In this document: piece by piece, positions 16,812 to 22,342 of the stretch
How the letters are laid out: every line of letters begins with the position of its first letter
Numbering within the stretch: position 1 is the first letter of the stretch
Source: a virus
DNA length: 32,575 nucleotides
Virus record (IMG/VR): IMGVR_UViG_3300009507_000066
Coordinates: 1-32,575 of that record
Direction: 5' to 3' (one strand)
The notes under the pieces: model-generated
Database searches by the model: none
Told to the model about the DNA's origin: nothing
Seen by the model: the letters and a program-made list of their open reading frames with translations, nothing else
Position numbers and translations under genes: made by a program

Positions 16812-17219
16812 TTAGTTCTCCTGTTTATAAAAAATGTGCTGCCCCAACCGTACCGTTACCTGCATACGATTTCTCCACTCGGGAAACACTGTTACTGCGT
16901 GGTACAGCGTAGCTCCATCGCTCACATCTAGCGGTGATACCAGTGCTGCGTTAGCGACGTTCTTTGATGTGGCCCACGCTTCCTCATCGGTAATGTCTTC
17001 AGGGCGTCCATCACAGTAGAACGAGAACTGACACATATGTAGTACCGGCTCTCCCCCATGCGTTGGCCCCTGCGTGATAACATCACATATGTTATCGGGA
17101 TACTTCTCACTGACTACTCGGTTTAGCACGACTTGTGCCACAGCTAGCTGTCCAGCCAACGGCTCCCCACGAGCCTCGAAGTATACGGCTACAGCCAAAC
17201 AAGTTAACGCGCTTATCAT
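16812..17219 (-). CDS. SleB-type cell-wall hydrolase (endolysin candidate)
   Basis: 135 residues, the length of a single Hydrolase_2 (SleB) domain. The signature CLAVAVYFEARGEP (7-20) holds the catalytic Glu15, followed by GQLAVAQVVLNRV (23-35), 'YPDNICDVITQ', CQFSFYCDG (63-71 region), GATLYHA and a C-terminal LGQHIFY. These enzymes are lytic transglycosylases cutting the peptidoglycan glycan backbone. There is no cleavable signal peptide and only a short hydrophobic start. Its ATG overlaps the VWA gene stop (ATGA), so it is translated with that cassette. It is probably the endolysin, though a role in wall entry or remodelling is possible. Confidence 0.88.
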   Translation of the reverse strand: MISALTCLAVAVYFEARGEPLAGQLAVAQVVLNRVVSEKYPDNICDVITQGPTHGGEPVLHMCQFSFYCDGRPEDITDEEAWATSKNVANAALVSPLDVSDGATLYHAVTVFPEWRNRMQVTVRLGQHIFYKQEN

Positions 17220-18406
17220 AACTCCCTCCCTTTTATGTGAACTACCTTACCGCTGTCAGGCGTAGCTCGTTCGTTGTCTAAGATGCACCATAGCAATGGT
17301 ATCGACCATGTGCCCCAAGCGCCAACGTACCCATCGGTCAACACTATCGCTGCTTGTGCGTTTATGCTGTGCTTCGCGATATACGCTGGCACACATGTAA
17401 CATCGGTGCCGCCCCCACCAACAGGCTTGGTGCTTGTCGCTAGACTGTCTAGCTCATTGCTCTCGTATGTCTCGTCACCACACACTGATGTATCCCAGTA
17501 CAGAAGCCGTACTCGCTCGGGGTGTACCGTGTCACACACGCCCTTGATCTCAGATAGGAACGCGGTCAACTGTCGGCTCCCGATAGACCCTGACGTGTCA
17601 ATGGCTACGACTAGCTCTCCCACTTGTTCGGTGATACCGCTCGGCATGTAGTATCCGCTACTGACGAAACGCCTGTTAGGTCGTCTCCATGTGGAGTAGT
17701 CACTGCCAGAACATGACGTAGTGATAAAGTCTCGTAGCACCTCGCGCCAATCTATCTGTGGTTTGAGTAGTTGCTCTAGGTCACGGTCACCACCGCTCCC
17801 CATCTTGCCAGCGATCAAAGCGCCTTTGCGTATCGCCTCGTCTAGATCACGTGCCAGCTCCCGTTGCTCGTCAGCGTCTAGTGATTGCGCGCCCTCCCAG
17901 TCATGCTCATCGAAGCCCTCGCCTTGACCTTGACCTTGGCCCTGACCGTCACCTTGCTCCTCATCATCTTTCAGTAAGGTGTATACCTGTGCGCTGTCCA
18001 TGCCGCGGAAGCGTGCATCCAGTAGACCGCCCTCCGGCATGACTGCGAAGCCATCCTTGTTGTCGTCGGATATCTTACAGTTGATAACATAGTCGCATGC
18101 TTGATTTGCGAGTTGAGGGTTTTCACGGTATAAATGCTCCCACGTGGTGAGATGTCTGTATAGCTTGTGATAGCTCTCATGCAAAACTAAGAACCTTAAC
18201 TGTGAGTCAGAGAGGTCAGAGACAAACTCCCTACCGTACATCTCATCACGACCATTCGTACATGCCGTGGGGACATCATCACATACCGTGCGATCACCGA
18301 TCATAAGCACACCAGCAAGCGCGACATACTTAGGGTTTGCCATGATATCGACAACGGCTTTGGATAACCGCTGCTCTACCGTTAGTGTCTTTCCCATTGC
18401 TAACAT
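17216..18406 (-). CDS. VWA-like metallopeptidase (DUF2201 type), partner of the MoxR ATPase
   Basis: 396 residues. The N-terminal domain has a zinc-metallopeptidase motif, LHESYH (75-80, HExxH), followed by ACDYVINCKISDD, as in DUF2201_N. A low-complexity Gly-Gln linker (GDGQGQGQGQGEG, 152-164) leads to a C-terminal von Willebrand A domain with MIDAS motif AIDTSGSIG (268-276), a GGGGTD motif and VLTDGY. Such proteins pair with MoxR AAA+ ATPases, the ATPase probably driving changes in a complex that the VWA protein scaffolds. AGGAGA precedes the ATG in the leader shared with the other two cassette genes. The substrate is unknown. Confidence 0.88.
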   Translation of the reverse strand: MLAMGKTLTVEQRLSKAVVDIMANPKYVALAGVLMIGDRTVCDDVPTACTNGRDEMYGREFVSDLSDSQLRFLVLHESYHKLYRHLTTWEHLYRENPQLANQACDYVINCKISDDNKDGFAVMPEGGLLDARFRGMDSAQVYTLLKDDEEQGDGQGQGQGQGEGFDEHDWEGAQSLDADEQRELARDLDEAIRKGALIAGKMGSGGDRDLEQLLKPQIDWREVLRDFITTSCSGSDYSTWRRPNRRFVSSGYYMPSGITEQVGELVVAIDTSGSIGSRQLTAFLSEIKGVCDTVHPERVRLLYWDTSVCGDETYESNELDSLATSTKPVGGGGTDVTCVPAYIAKHSINAQAAIVLTDGYVGAWGTWSIPLLWCILDNERATPDSGKVVHIKGREL

Positions 18407-18429
18407 AACTTGTTCTCCTGTGTGTTAGT

Positions 18430-18453
18430 GGGGTGCAGGTGTAACTGCACCCC
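18430..18453 (-). other. Intercistronic hairpin between MoxR and VWA genes
   Basis: Perfect 9-bp arms GGGGTGCAG (18430-18438) and CTGCACCCC (18445-18453) with a six-base loop. It lies between a copy of the 18-bp palindrome and the VWA ribosome-binding site. No T tract follows on the minus strand, so it probably affects mRNA stability or adjusts VWA expression relative to MoxR rather than terminating. Confidence 0.55.
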
Positions 18454-18457
18454 GTTT

Positions 18458-18475
18458 GTTAGTGAGCTCACTAAC
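18458..18475. repeat. 18-bp palindrome, copy 1 (perfect)
   Basis: GTTAGTGAGCTCACTAAC, its own reverse complement, flanked by T and A so the symmetry extends to 20 bp. It lies just after the MoxR stop codon and before the VWA gene. Confidence 0.95.
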
Positions 18476-18478
18476 ATG

Positions 18479-19576
18479 TTACGCCTTGTCTGCTGCGAAC
18501 ATGTAGTTGTTCTGCATGGCCCAGTCGGTGAACTTCCTGTTGGTCATCACCATTGACTGCTTGGAATACTTCGGATTACGTACCCCATTGGCGAACAGGC
18601 CCTGTGCTTCTTTATCGAGCCGCACCATGTAGTCCATCCATGAGTTGAGCCAAGTCTTGTCTAGACTTGCTAGTGTACGATACACCACCATACACACGGC
18701 TGCGGCACTGTCGGGCACCTTGGCACTGAGTGGGTCTTGCTTGATACTCTCCAATGACGGGAGCTGGTCGGCGAGCTTGACGAAGGCCATCAAGTCCATC
18801 GCCCCGCGATCACCGATAGTACCCATCAGTAAAGATGTCAGGGTTTGATCGTCGTACAGCGATCTCTGCTTGAGCCAGTCCGAGGCTGCTTCCAACGAGC
18901 GGGGTGTGACAAACGCTGCCCGCTGATCTCGGGGGTGGTAGATGTACGGGTTTTCTTGCGGGTCTTTGACATCCTCAAAGGACGCAAAGAGCTGCGGGTT
19001 ATCTTTTGCCCAGCCAAGTACACTGTGGTCGATGTCATTGTTGAAGCCCCATTCTATCCATTCAATGTTGTCAGGTTTACGTGCGGTGCTTACCGTCATG
19101 CGGTTACGTGCGTGGGGTGGTAACAAGTCTCCCACACCCTCCGCGCCGAGGTTGGTGGTCGCGAATACTATGCTGTCCTCATGCAGCGTGTAGCTCCCGA
19201 TCTTGCGCTCAAGCATAAGTCTAAGCATTGAGTTCTTAACAGCGGGGTTGGCCTTGCCGTACTCATCAACCATCAGGATGATCGGCCCATTGATATGCGC
19301 GCCAAGCTCCTCGTTGGTAGCATACGTGACGTAGTCGCTACCCTCGCTATCCAGCGTAGCAAGTTTGGGTATGCTGATATCCCCCAAGTCCTTGGTCGTG
19401 CAGTCGAAGTAGCACGGGGTATGCGTGGGAAGTTCCTTGGCTAAGGTCTTGAGCAACGAGCTCTTGCCCGTGCCCATGTGACCCTGTATCAGGACCGTCC
19501 GCTTGTTGCCGCCATGCCGTATGGCTGTGGCGATCTGGTCGAGGTTGAGTGCGTACATTTGCTGTGCGTTTGTCAT
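18479..19576 (-). CDS. MoxR-like AAA+ ATPase
   Basis: 365 residues from the chosen start. GHMGTGKS (32-39) is Walker A, LMVDEYGKA (101-109) Walker B, FATTN (138-142) sensor 1, and PPHARNRM (153-160) holds the arginine-finger region. The order and spacing match the MoxR/RavA/dynein-related branch. It should form a hexameric ring acting with the VWA protein encoded next. The ATG with AGGAGA and the leader ending GTTATGACA was preferred; a start 19 codons earlier lies within the preceding gene. Composition appears richer in G+C than the polA region, by hand count of a few lines only. Confidence 0.9.
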   Translation of the reverse strand: MTNAQQMYALNLDQIATAIRHGGNKRTVLIQGHMGTGKSSLLKTLAKELPTHTPCYFDCTTKDLGDISIPKLATLDSEGSDYVTYATNEELGAHINGPIILMVDEYGKANPAVKNSMLRLMLERKIGSYTLHEDSIVFATTNLGAEGVGDLLPPHARNRMTVSTARKPDNIEWIEWGFNNDIDHSVLGWAKDNPQLFASFEDVKDPQENPYIYHPRDQRAAFVTPRSLEAASDWLKQRSLYDDQTLTSLLMGTIGDRGAMDLMAFVKLADQLPSLESIKQDPLSAKVPDSAAAVCMVVYRTLASLDKTWLNSWMDYMVRLDKEAQGLFANGVRNPKYSKQSMVMTNRKFTDWAMQNNYMFAADKA

Positions 19577-19598
19577 AACATGTTCTCCTGTTGTGTTA

Positions 19599-20531
19599 TT
19601 AGATATCAAGTGATGGAAGTGAAGCGATAGCACTATCTACCGCCCGTTTGGTTTCGGCGCGAAGGTAGTTGTCCTCACGCAACGCGTCTGGCGTAATGCC
19701 TCGTAACGCGTTATCCAGATCATTCTTGATCTTGGACATCTGGCTGTCCTGTGTAATGTTGCAAACATCGAGTAGATCGATCATCTCAACTACGTTGTCT
19801 ACTAACGAGTCACGGAACACTTTCTTGGTCTCGGCCCCTGCGTAGTCGAGGCGCTCTGACATTGCGCTAAGTGCTTTGTGTGTGCGCTGCCATACATCGT
19901 TCATGGCATTAGTAAGTTGACGCGAGTAGTAATCCTTGTAATGCGCCTTGATCTGCTCGTTACCCTCGTTGCCGATATCGACGCGAAAGTCACCAGCCTC
20001 TGGCAATGGGATGTAGGAAAGGCGGAACGCGAATTTGTTAGTGAGCTCACTAACAGTCGGATAGTCAGTACTCAGGAACAAGTCACCAAGCGATGCTTGC
20101 GCGCTGCTAAGCTCCCAGTCGTACTCGGCAATGCACTCGTCGCGAAGTGTCTCCCATGCTGTCTGCATTTCAGTCATCTGTTGGTGATACTTGAAATACT
20201 TTGCGGTCGCTACCAGACGCAGCCCAGTGTCGGACCATGGCATTGTCATACTATAGTGCGCGTTTCGGATGCTGCCTGTTAACTTGTGCAGGGCGTCGAG
20301 CTTCTCCCATTTGCCCATCAGCTTCTTGTTGACTGATGCAACCCCGTTGTCCGCGTAATTGCGAGAGGTAACATCTGAACTGGCGCGCTTGTCTTTCTTA
20401 CGTCCTGTCCACTGTGAGATGCTAAGCTCCACCAACATGGCTGACGAGGCGATGCTTGAGACATCATTGTTAGTGAGCTCACTAACAAACTCACCTGACT
20501 GAACTGATAACGTGCTTAATTGACTTGTCAT
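19599..20531 (-). CDS. Third protein of the MoxR/VWA cassette, unknown, with two VSELTN insertions
   Basis: 310 residues, mainly helical and charged, with no cofactor or nucleotide motif. It is directly upstream of the MoxR gene and shares with it an almost identical start region (AGGAGAACA..GTTATGACA), so it is part of the same unit. The sequence VSELTN occurs twice, near residue 16 and near residue 170, and each is encoded by a copy of the 18-bp palindrome. Phage MoxR-VWA pairs often have a third helical partner; this fits that slot but I do not recognise a family. The upstream ATG 13 codons earlier lacks a comparable ribosome site. Confidence 0.75.
   Translation of the reverse strand: MTSQLSTLSVQSGEFVSELTNNDVSSIASSAMLVELSISQWTGRKKDKRASSDVTSRNYADNGVASVNKKLMGKWEKLDALHKLTGSIRNAHYSMTMPWSDTGLRLVATAKYFKYHQQMTEMQTAWETLRDECIAEYDWELSSAQASLGDLFLSTDYPTVSELTNKFAFRLSYIPLPEAGDFRVDIGNEGNEQIKAHYKDYYSRQLTNAMNDVWQRTHKALSAMSERLDYAGAETKKVFRDSLVDNVVEMIDLLDVCNITQDSQMSKIKNDLDNALRGITPDALREDNYLRAETKRAVDSAIASLPSLDI
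20037..20054. repeat. 18-bp palindrome, copy 2 (perfect, intragenic)
   Basis: The same perfect palindrome, with T and A flanks, within the 310-aa gene where it reads VSELTN. Confidence 0.95.
20469..20486. repeat. 18-bp palindrome, copy 3 (perfect, intragenic)
   Basis: Perfect copy within the first 65 bases of the 310-aa gene, again in the frame reading VSELTN. It is about 95 bp downstream of the predicted promoter, where bound protein could block transcription. Confidence 0.95.
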
Positions 20532-20550
20532 AACGTGTTCTCCTGTATGT

Positions 20551-20571
20551 GTTGATAGACTATCCATCAAC
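20551..20571. promoter_or_regulatory. Imperfect inverted repeat in the cassette leader (possible operator)
   Basis: GTTGAT and ATCAAC arms (20551-20556, 20566-20571) around GACTAT form a nearly symmetric 21-bp site between the -10 box and the ribosome-binding site of the 310-aa gene. It could be an operator or a weak leader hairpin. Confidence 0.45.
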
Positions 20572-20578
20572 TGTAGTA

Positions 20579-20607
20579 AGTGTAGCAGATGTGTCGGGGT
20601 ATGTCAA
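20579..20607 (-). promoter_or_regulatory. Near-consensus sigma-70 promoter for the MoxR/VWA cassette
   Basis: On the minus strand TTGACA (20607-20602) lies exactly 17 bases from TACACT (20584-20579), about 48 bp before the ATG of the 310-aa gene. A second TGTCAAGG occurs 20 bp further upstream (20622-20629). It is the best promoter for the start of the long leftward transcript. Confidence 0.7.
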
Positions 20608-20631
20608 GGTTTATCAGGACGTGTCAAGGTG

Positions 20632-20661
20632 TGTAATGTTCTGTAATGTTCTGTAATGTTC
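20632..20661. repeat. Tandem 10-bp repeat, three copies
   Basis: TGTAATGTTC is repeated three times head to tail, one copy per helical turn, so a bound protein would contact one face of the DNA. Related AATGTT words recur nearby. Iteron-like. Confidence 0.85.
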
Positions 20662-20927
20662 TTTAGTGGGGGCTGGCAAGTCATTGATAACAAAGTAATG
20701 TTGCAATGTTGCTGTTTTTCGTGATTTTAAGTGTACGGCAAAGAGGGGGACGGAGGGACGGAACAAAGGCGTTTGGGAATTAGGTAATCACATAGTTTTT
20801 TCAATTTGCAACATTATACTATATATATATAATAATAAACTAAACTGCACGTTTTGATAAGCAAACAATTCCACACCTTGCAAAACCCTGCCATGTTTTG
20901 GCATGAAACTATAATGTTCCCTCGGCT

Positions 20928-20959
20928 TGCTACATTAGGTCCATTTCTGCTACATTAGG
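20928..20959. repeat. 12-bp direct repeat pair
   Basis: TGCTACATTAGG occurs at 20928-20939 and 20948-20959, start to start 20 bp (two helical turns). Confidence 0.8.
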
Positions 20960-20994
20960 CGCGAAAAAAAAAGAACATCGTTTAGTATCAACAT

Positions 20995-21012
20995 GTTAGT
21001 GAGCTCACTAAC
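20995..21012. repeat. 18-bp palindrome, copy 4 (perfect)
   Basis: Perfect copy in non-coding DNA, 38 bp before the first 30-bp direct repeat. Confidence 0.95.
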
Positions 21013-21050
21013 AGAACAATCAAAAGAACATTGCATGTTTTCAATGACTT

Positions 21051-21080
21051 GGGCTCGACGCGACGACAAGAACTGGTATC
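21051..21080. repeat. 30-bp direct repeat R1
   Basis: Begins GGGCTCGACGCGACGA and continues CAAGAACTGGTATC. It differs from R2 and R3 at two positions. Same orientation as the others. Confidence 0.9.
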
Positions 21081-21115
21081 GATAGGCGACTACTACATAA
21101 TATACAGGGTAACTT

Positions 21116-21133
21116 GTTAGTGTGCTCACTAAC
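21116..21133. repeat. 18-bp palindrome, copy 5 (one mismatch)
   Basis: GTTAGTGTGCTCACTAAC, with T instead of A at the centre, so symmetry is broken at one position. It sits between R1 and R2 of the 30-bp repeat. Confidence 0.9.
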
Positions 21134-21141
21134 ATCCGCGT

Positions 21142-21171
21142 GGGCTCGACGCGACGATAAGAACTGGTTTC
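21142..21171. repeat. 30-bp direct repeat R2
   Basis: Begins GGGCTCGACGCGACGA and continues TAAGAACTGGTTTC. Identical to R3 across 30 bp; start-to-start distance to R3 is 56 bp and from R1 is 91 bp. Confidence 0.9.
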
Positions 21172-21197
21172 TTTCCGCGCCGAAATCAGCGGGGTAT

Positions 21198-21227
21198 GGG
21201 CTCGACGCGACGATAAGAACTGGTTTC
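21198..21227. repeat. 30-bp direct repeat R3
   Basis: Identical to R2. It lies about 8 bp before the T-tract side of a leftward terminator, at the edge of the gene-free region. Confidence 0.9.
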
Positions 21228-21235
21228 AAAGAGAC

Positions 21236-21264
21236 AAAAAAAGGGCCAGCCCGAAGGCCAGCCC
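21236..21264 (-). terminator. Leftward rho-independent terminator
   Basis: On the minus strand GGGCTGGCC, a TTCG loop, then GGCTGGCCC form a 9-pair stem (two G-U pairs) followed by seven T residues. It closes the short transcript carrying the 180-aa and 55-aa genes and shields the repeat region from read-through. Confidence 0.85.
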
Positions 21265-21270
21265 TAGATG

Positions 21271-21438
21271 TTAACGTCTTAGTGTGGAGCGAAATGCCAT
21301 GCAGATAAATTGTGATCCAACAACTAACACGCCCAATGCGATCCAATTACCACTGGGTGCCAGATCATACAATGCGAGCAGCACGGCAATGGTGCCGAGC
21401 ACGGCGAAAATAAATGTGAGAAGTTTGTTGATGTCCAT
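21271..21438 (-). CDS. 55-aa two-pass membrane protein
   Basis: A short gene, below the usual ORF cutoff, with AAGGAAAA ahead of its ATG. Residues 7-25 (LTFIFAVLGTIAVLLALYD) and about 33-48 (IALGVLVVGSQFICMA) form two membrane helices joined by a short polar turn. The tail is basic (FRSTLRR). Stop and terminator are seven bases apart, and a second hairpin lies just upstream. The layout resembles small class II holins (two helices, basic C-terminus), but other small inner-membrane proteins look the same, and the SleB-type hydrolase is 4 kb away. The reading frame and signals are clear; function is open. Confidence 0.65.
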   Translation of the reverse strand: MDINKLLTFIFAVLGTIAVLLALYDLAPSGNWIALGVLVVGSQFICMAFRSTLRR

Positions 21439-21450
21439 AATAGTTTTCCT

Positions 21451-21482
21451 TAGAAAAGCGGGTCCGGCATTGTGCCGGACCC
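21451..21482 (-). terminator. Leftward hairpin/terminator after the 180-aa gene
   Basis: Perfect 10-bp arms GGGTCCGGCA (21460-21469) and TGCCGGACCC (21473-21482) with a 3-base loop, followed on the minus strand by GCTTTTC. The short T tract suggests partial termination, so the 55-aa gene would get fewer transcripts than the 180-aa gene. Confidence 0.65.
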
Positions 21483-21489
21483 TGAGATG

Positions 21490-22032
21490 TTAGGCCTTGG
21501 TCGATAGCGCTTTGGTTAGTTGAACTAGTTGGTGTCTAACCTCGATGATATCGAATGTCGCGCCTTCACTTTTTTCTAAGCGCTTAAGCATTGCGGCCAC
21601 TCGTTCTAGGCAGAACGTCTTGTCGTCTGTCCGCTTGTCTGCCCCCTTGGTCTTAGACTTGGGGCTCAGGTAGTTTTCAAACGAGGTCTGGTAATCATTC
21701 CGCTTTGCCCCGATCTGCATCTGCGCTGTCCTACGCGCCGCCTTCTGGTTATCATCCAGAGACTTGATTGGTGCCGCCAGTAGTTTTTGGTCCGCCTTCT
21801 CAAATCCTGCAATGATTGCCGCGTTTAACTTGTCGAAAAAGCGCGTATGCAGCGTTTCACCTTCTTTGCCCGGTGATTTGAACCATTGGGCTTTTACGCC
21901 GTCCGCTTTGAACGCGTCATTAATGATCACGCGGCCGCCAGCCAATTTACGCTCGGCTTTTCCCTCGGCCGTGATTAAAGTGAACACGTTAACCTTGGCC
22001 GTCTTGGCCGTCTTGGTTGTCTTGGTTGTCAT
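21490..22032 (-). CDS. Unknown 180-aa protein
   Basis: Starts at an ATG with AGGAG 8 bases upstream; an in-frame ATG 36 codons earlier would begin inside a region with palindromes and no ribosome site. The N-terminus is a Thr/Lys repeat (TTKTTKTAKTAK). After that the protein is basic and helical, with KTKGADKRTDDKTFCLERVAAML-like charged segments (residues ~128-150, described by their ends) and one cysteine. No recognised motif. It is the first gene of a short leftward unit with the 55-aa membrane protein. A palindrome copy lies 115 bp upstream of its start, near a weak promoter-like TTGTTT-17-TCTATA, so it may be controlled by the palindrome-binding factor. Confidence 0.65.
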   Translation of the reverse strand: MTTKTTKTAKTAKVNVFTLITAEGKAERKLAGGRVIINDAFKADGVKAQWFKSPGKEGETLHTRFFDKLNAAIIAGFEKADQKLLAAPIKSLDDNQKAARRTAQMQIGAKRNDYQTSFENYLSPKSKTKGADKRTDDKTFCLERVAAMLKRLEKSEGATFDIIEVRHQLVQLTKALSTKA

Positions 22033-22055
22033 AGTATAGACTCCTGTTATCGCGA

Positions 22056-22070
22056 GCCACACAATGTGGC
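22056..22070 (-). other. Leader hairpin before the 180-aa gene
   Basis: GCCACA and TGTGGC arms with a 3-base loop lie about 25 bp before the ATG and 11 bp from the AGGAG motif. It may modulate translation; the stem is only six pairs. Confidence 0.4.
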
Positions 22071-22148
22071 CCGTTCGATAGATACACACTAACAGGTTAT
22101 GACGTGATGTATATAGATAGATTGGCATAAGACTAAACAAAAATGAAT

Positions 22149-22166
22149 GTTAGTGAGCTCACTAAC
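22149..22166. repeat. 18-bp palindrome, copy 6 (perfect)
   Basis: Perfect copy upstream of the 180-aa gene, immediately before a promoter-like sequence on the minus strand. Confidence 0.95.
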
Positions 22167-22234
22167 AAAAAACGCAAAACGCTGACAGGCCGAACCCACC
22201 CTACCCCCATGCCCCGCTTAGCTTTAGGAGTCCC

Positions 22235-22253
22235 GTAGTATCGTAGATACTAC
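22235..22253. promoter_or_regulatory. Inverted repeat, possible operator
   Basis: GTAGTATC and GATACTAC with a 3-base spacer, perfect 8-bp arms, in the gene-free stretch between the 180-aa gene and the 102-aa nuclease gene. TAGGAGTCCC occurs beside it (22225-22234) and again at 22328-22337. A 12-bp palindrome CCTATATATAGG lies at 22304-22315. Confidence 0.45.
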
Positions 22254-22342
22254 TAGTCTGGGTGAATATTTTTCTGTTTTTTGAGATTGGCGACCCCCAC
22301 CCCCCTATATATAGGAAAGGCCCCCCATAGGAGTCCCAAGCT

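Larger units (their letters stand above)
20608..21270. other. Gene-free repeat-rich region, candidate origin or control region
   Basis: About 660 bp with no convincing gene on either strand. It holds three tandem 10-bp repeats, an AT-rich tract (about 20811-20845 with TATATATATATA), two 12-bp direct repeats, two copies of the 18-bp palindrome, three 30-bp direct repeats and a leftward terminator at its right end. Short frames across it merely translate the repeats. Such density of iterated sites and AT-rich DNA fits a replication origin, a partition site or a regulator-binding cluster; which one cannot be decided from sequence. Confidence 0.6.

Noticed and set aside
18479-19633. Longer start for MoxR (19 residues upstream)
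   Set aside because: It overlaps the preceding gene and the ribosome site; AGGAGA correctly positions the ATG at 19576.
21051-21227. Mini CRISPR array (three 30-bp repeats)
   Set aside because: Spacers would be 61 and 26 bp, too unequal for CRISPR; no cas genes nearby, and palindrome copies lie in the spacers. The Cas4-like nuclease is of the phage replication type.
21041-21346. Minus-strand frame across the 30-bp repeats (repeated RNQFLSSRRA-like peptide)
   Set aside because: The repeated peptide is just translation of the DNA repeats. The frame crosses the terminator and has no ribosome site.
22081-22140. Upstream start for the 180-aa gene (36 extra residues)
   Set aside because: The longer start lacks a Shine-Dalgarno and would include a hairpin and promoter-like DNA; the ATG at 22032 has AGGAG at the right distance.
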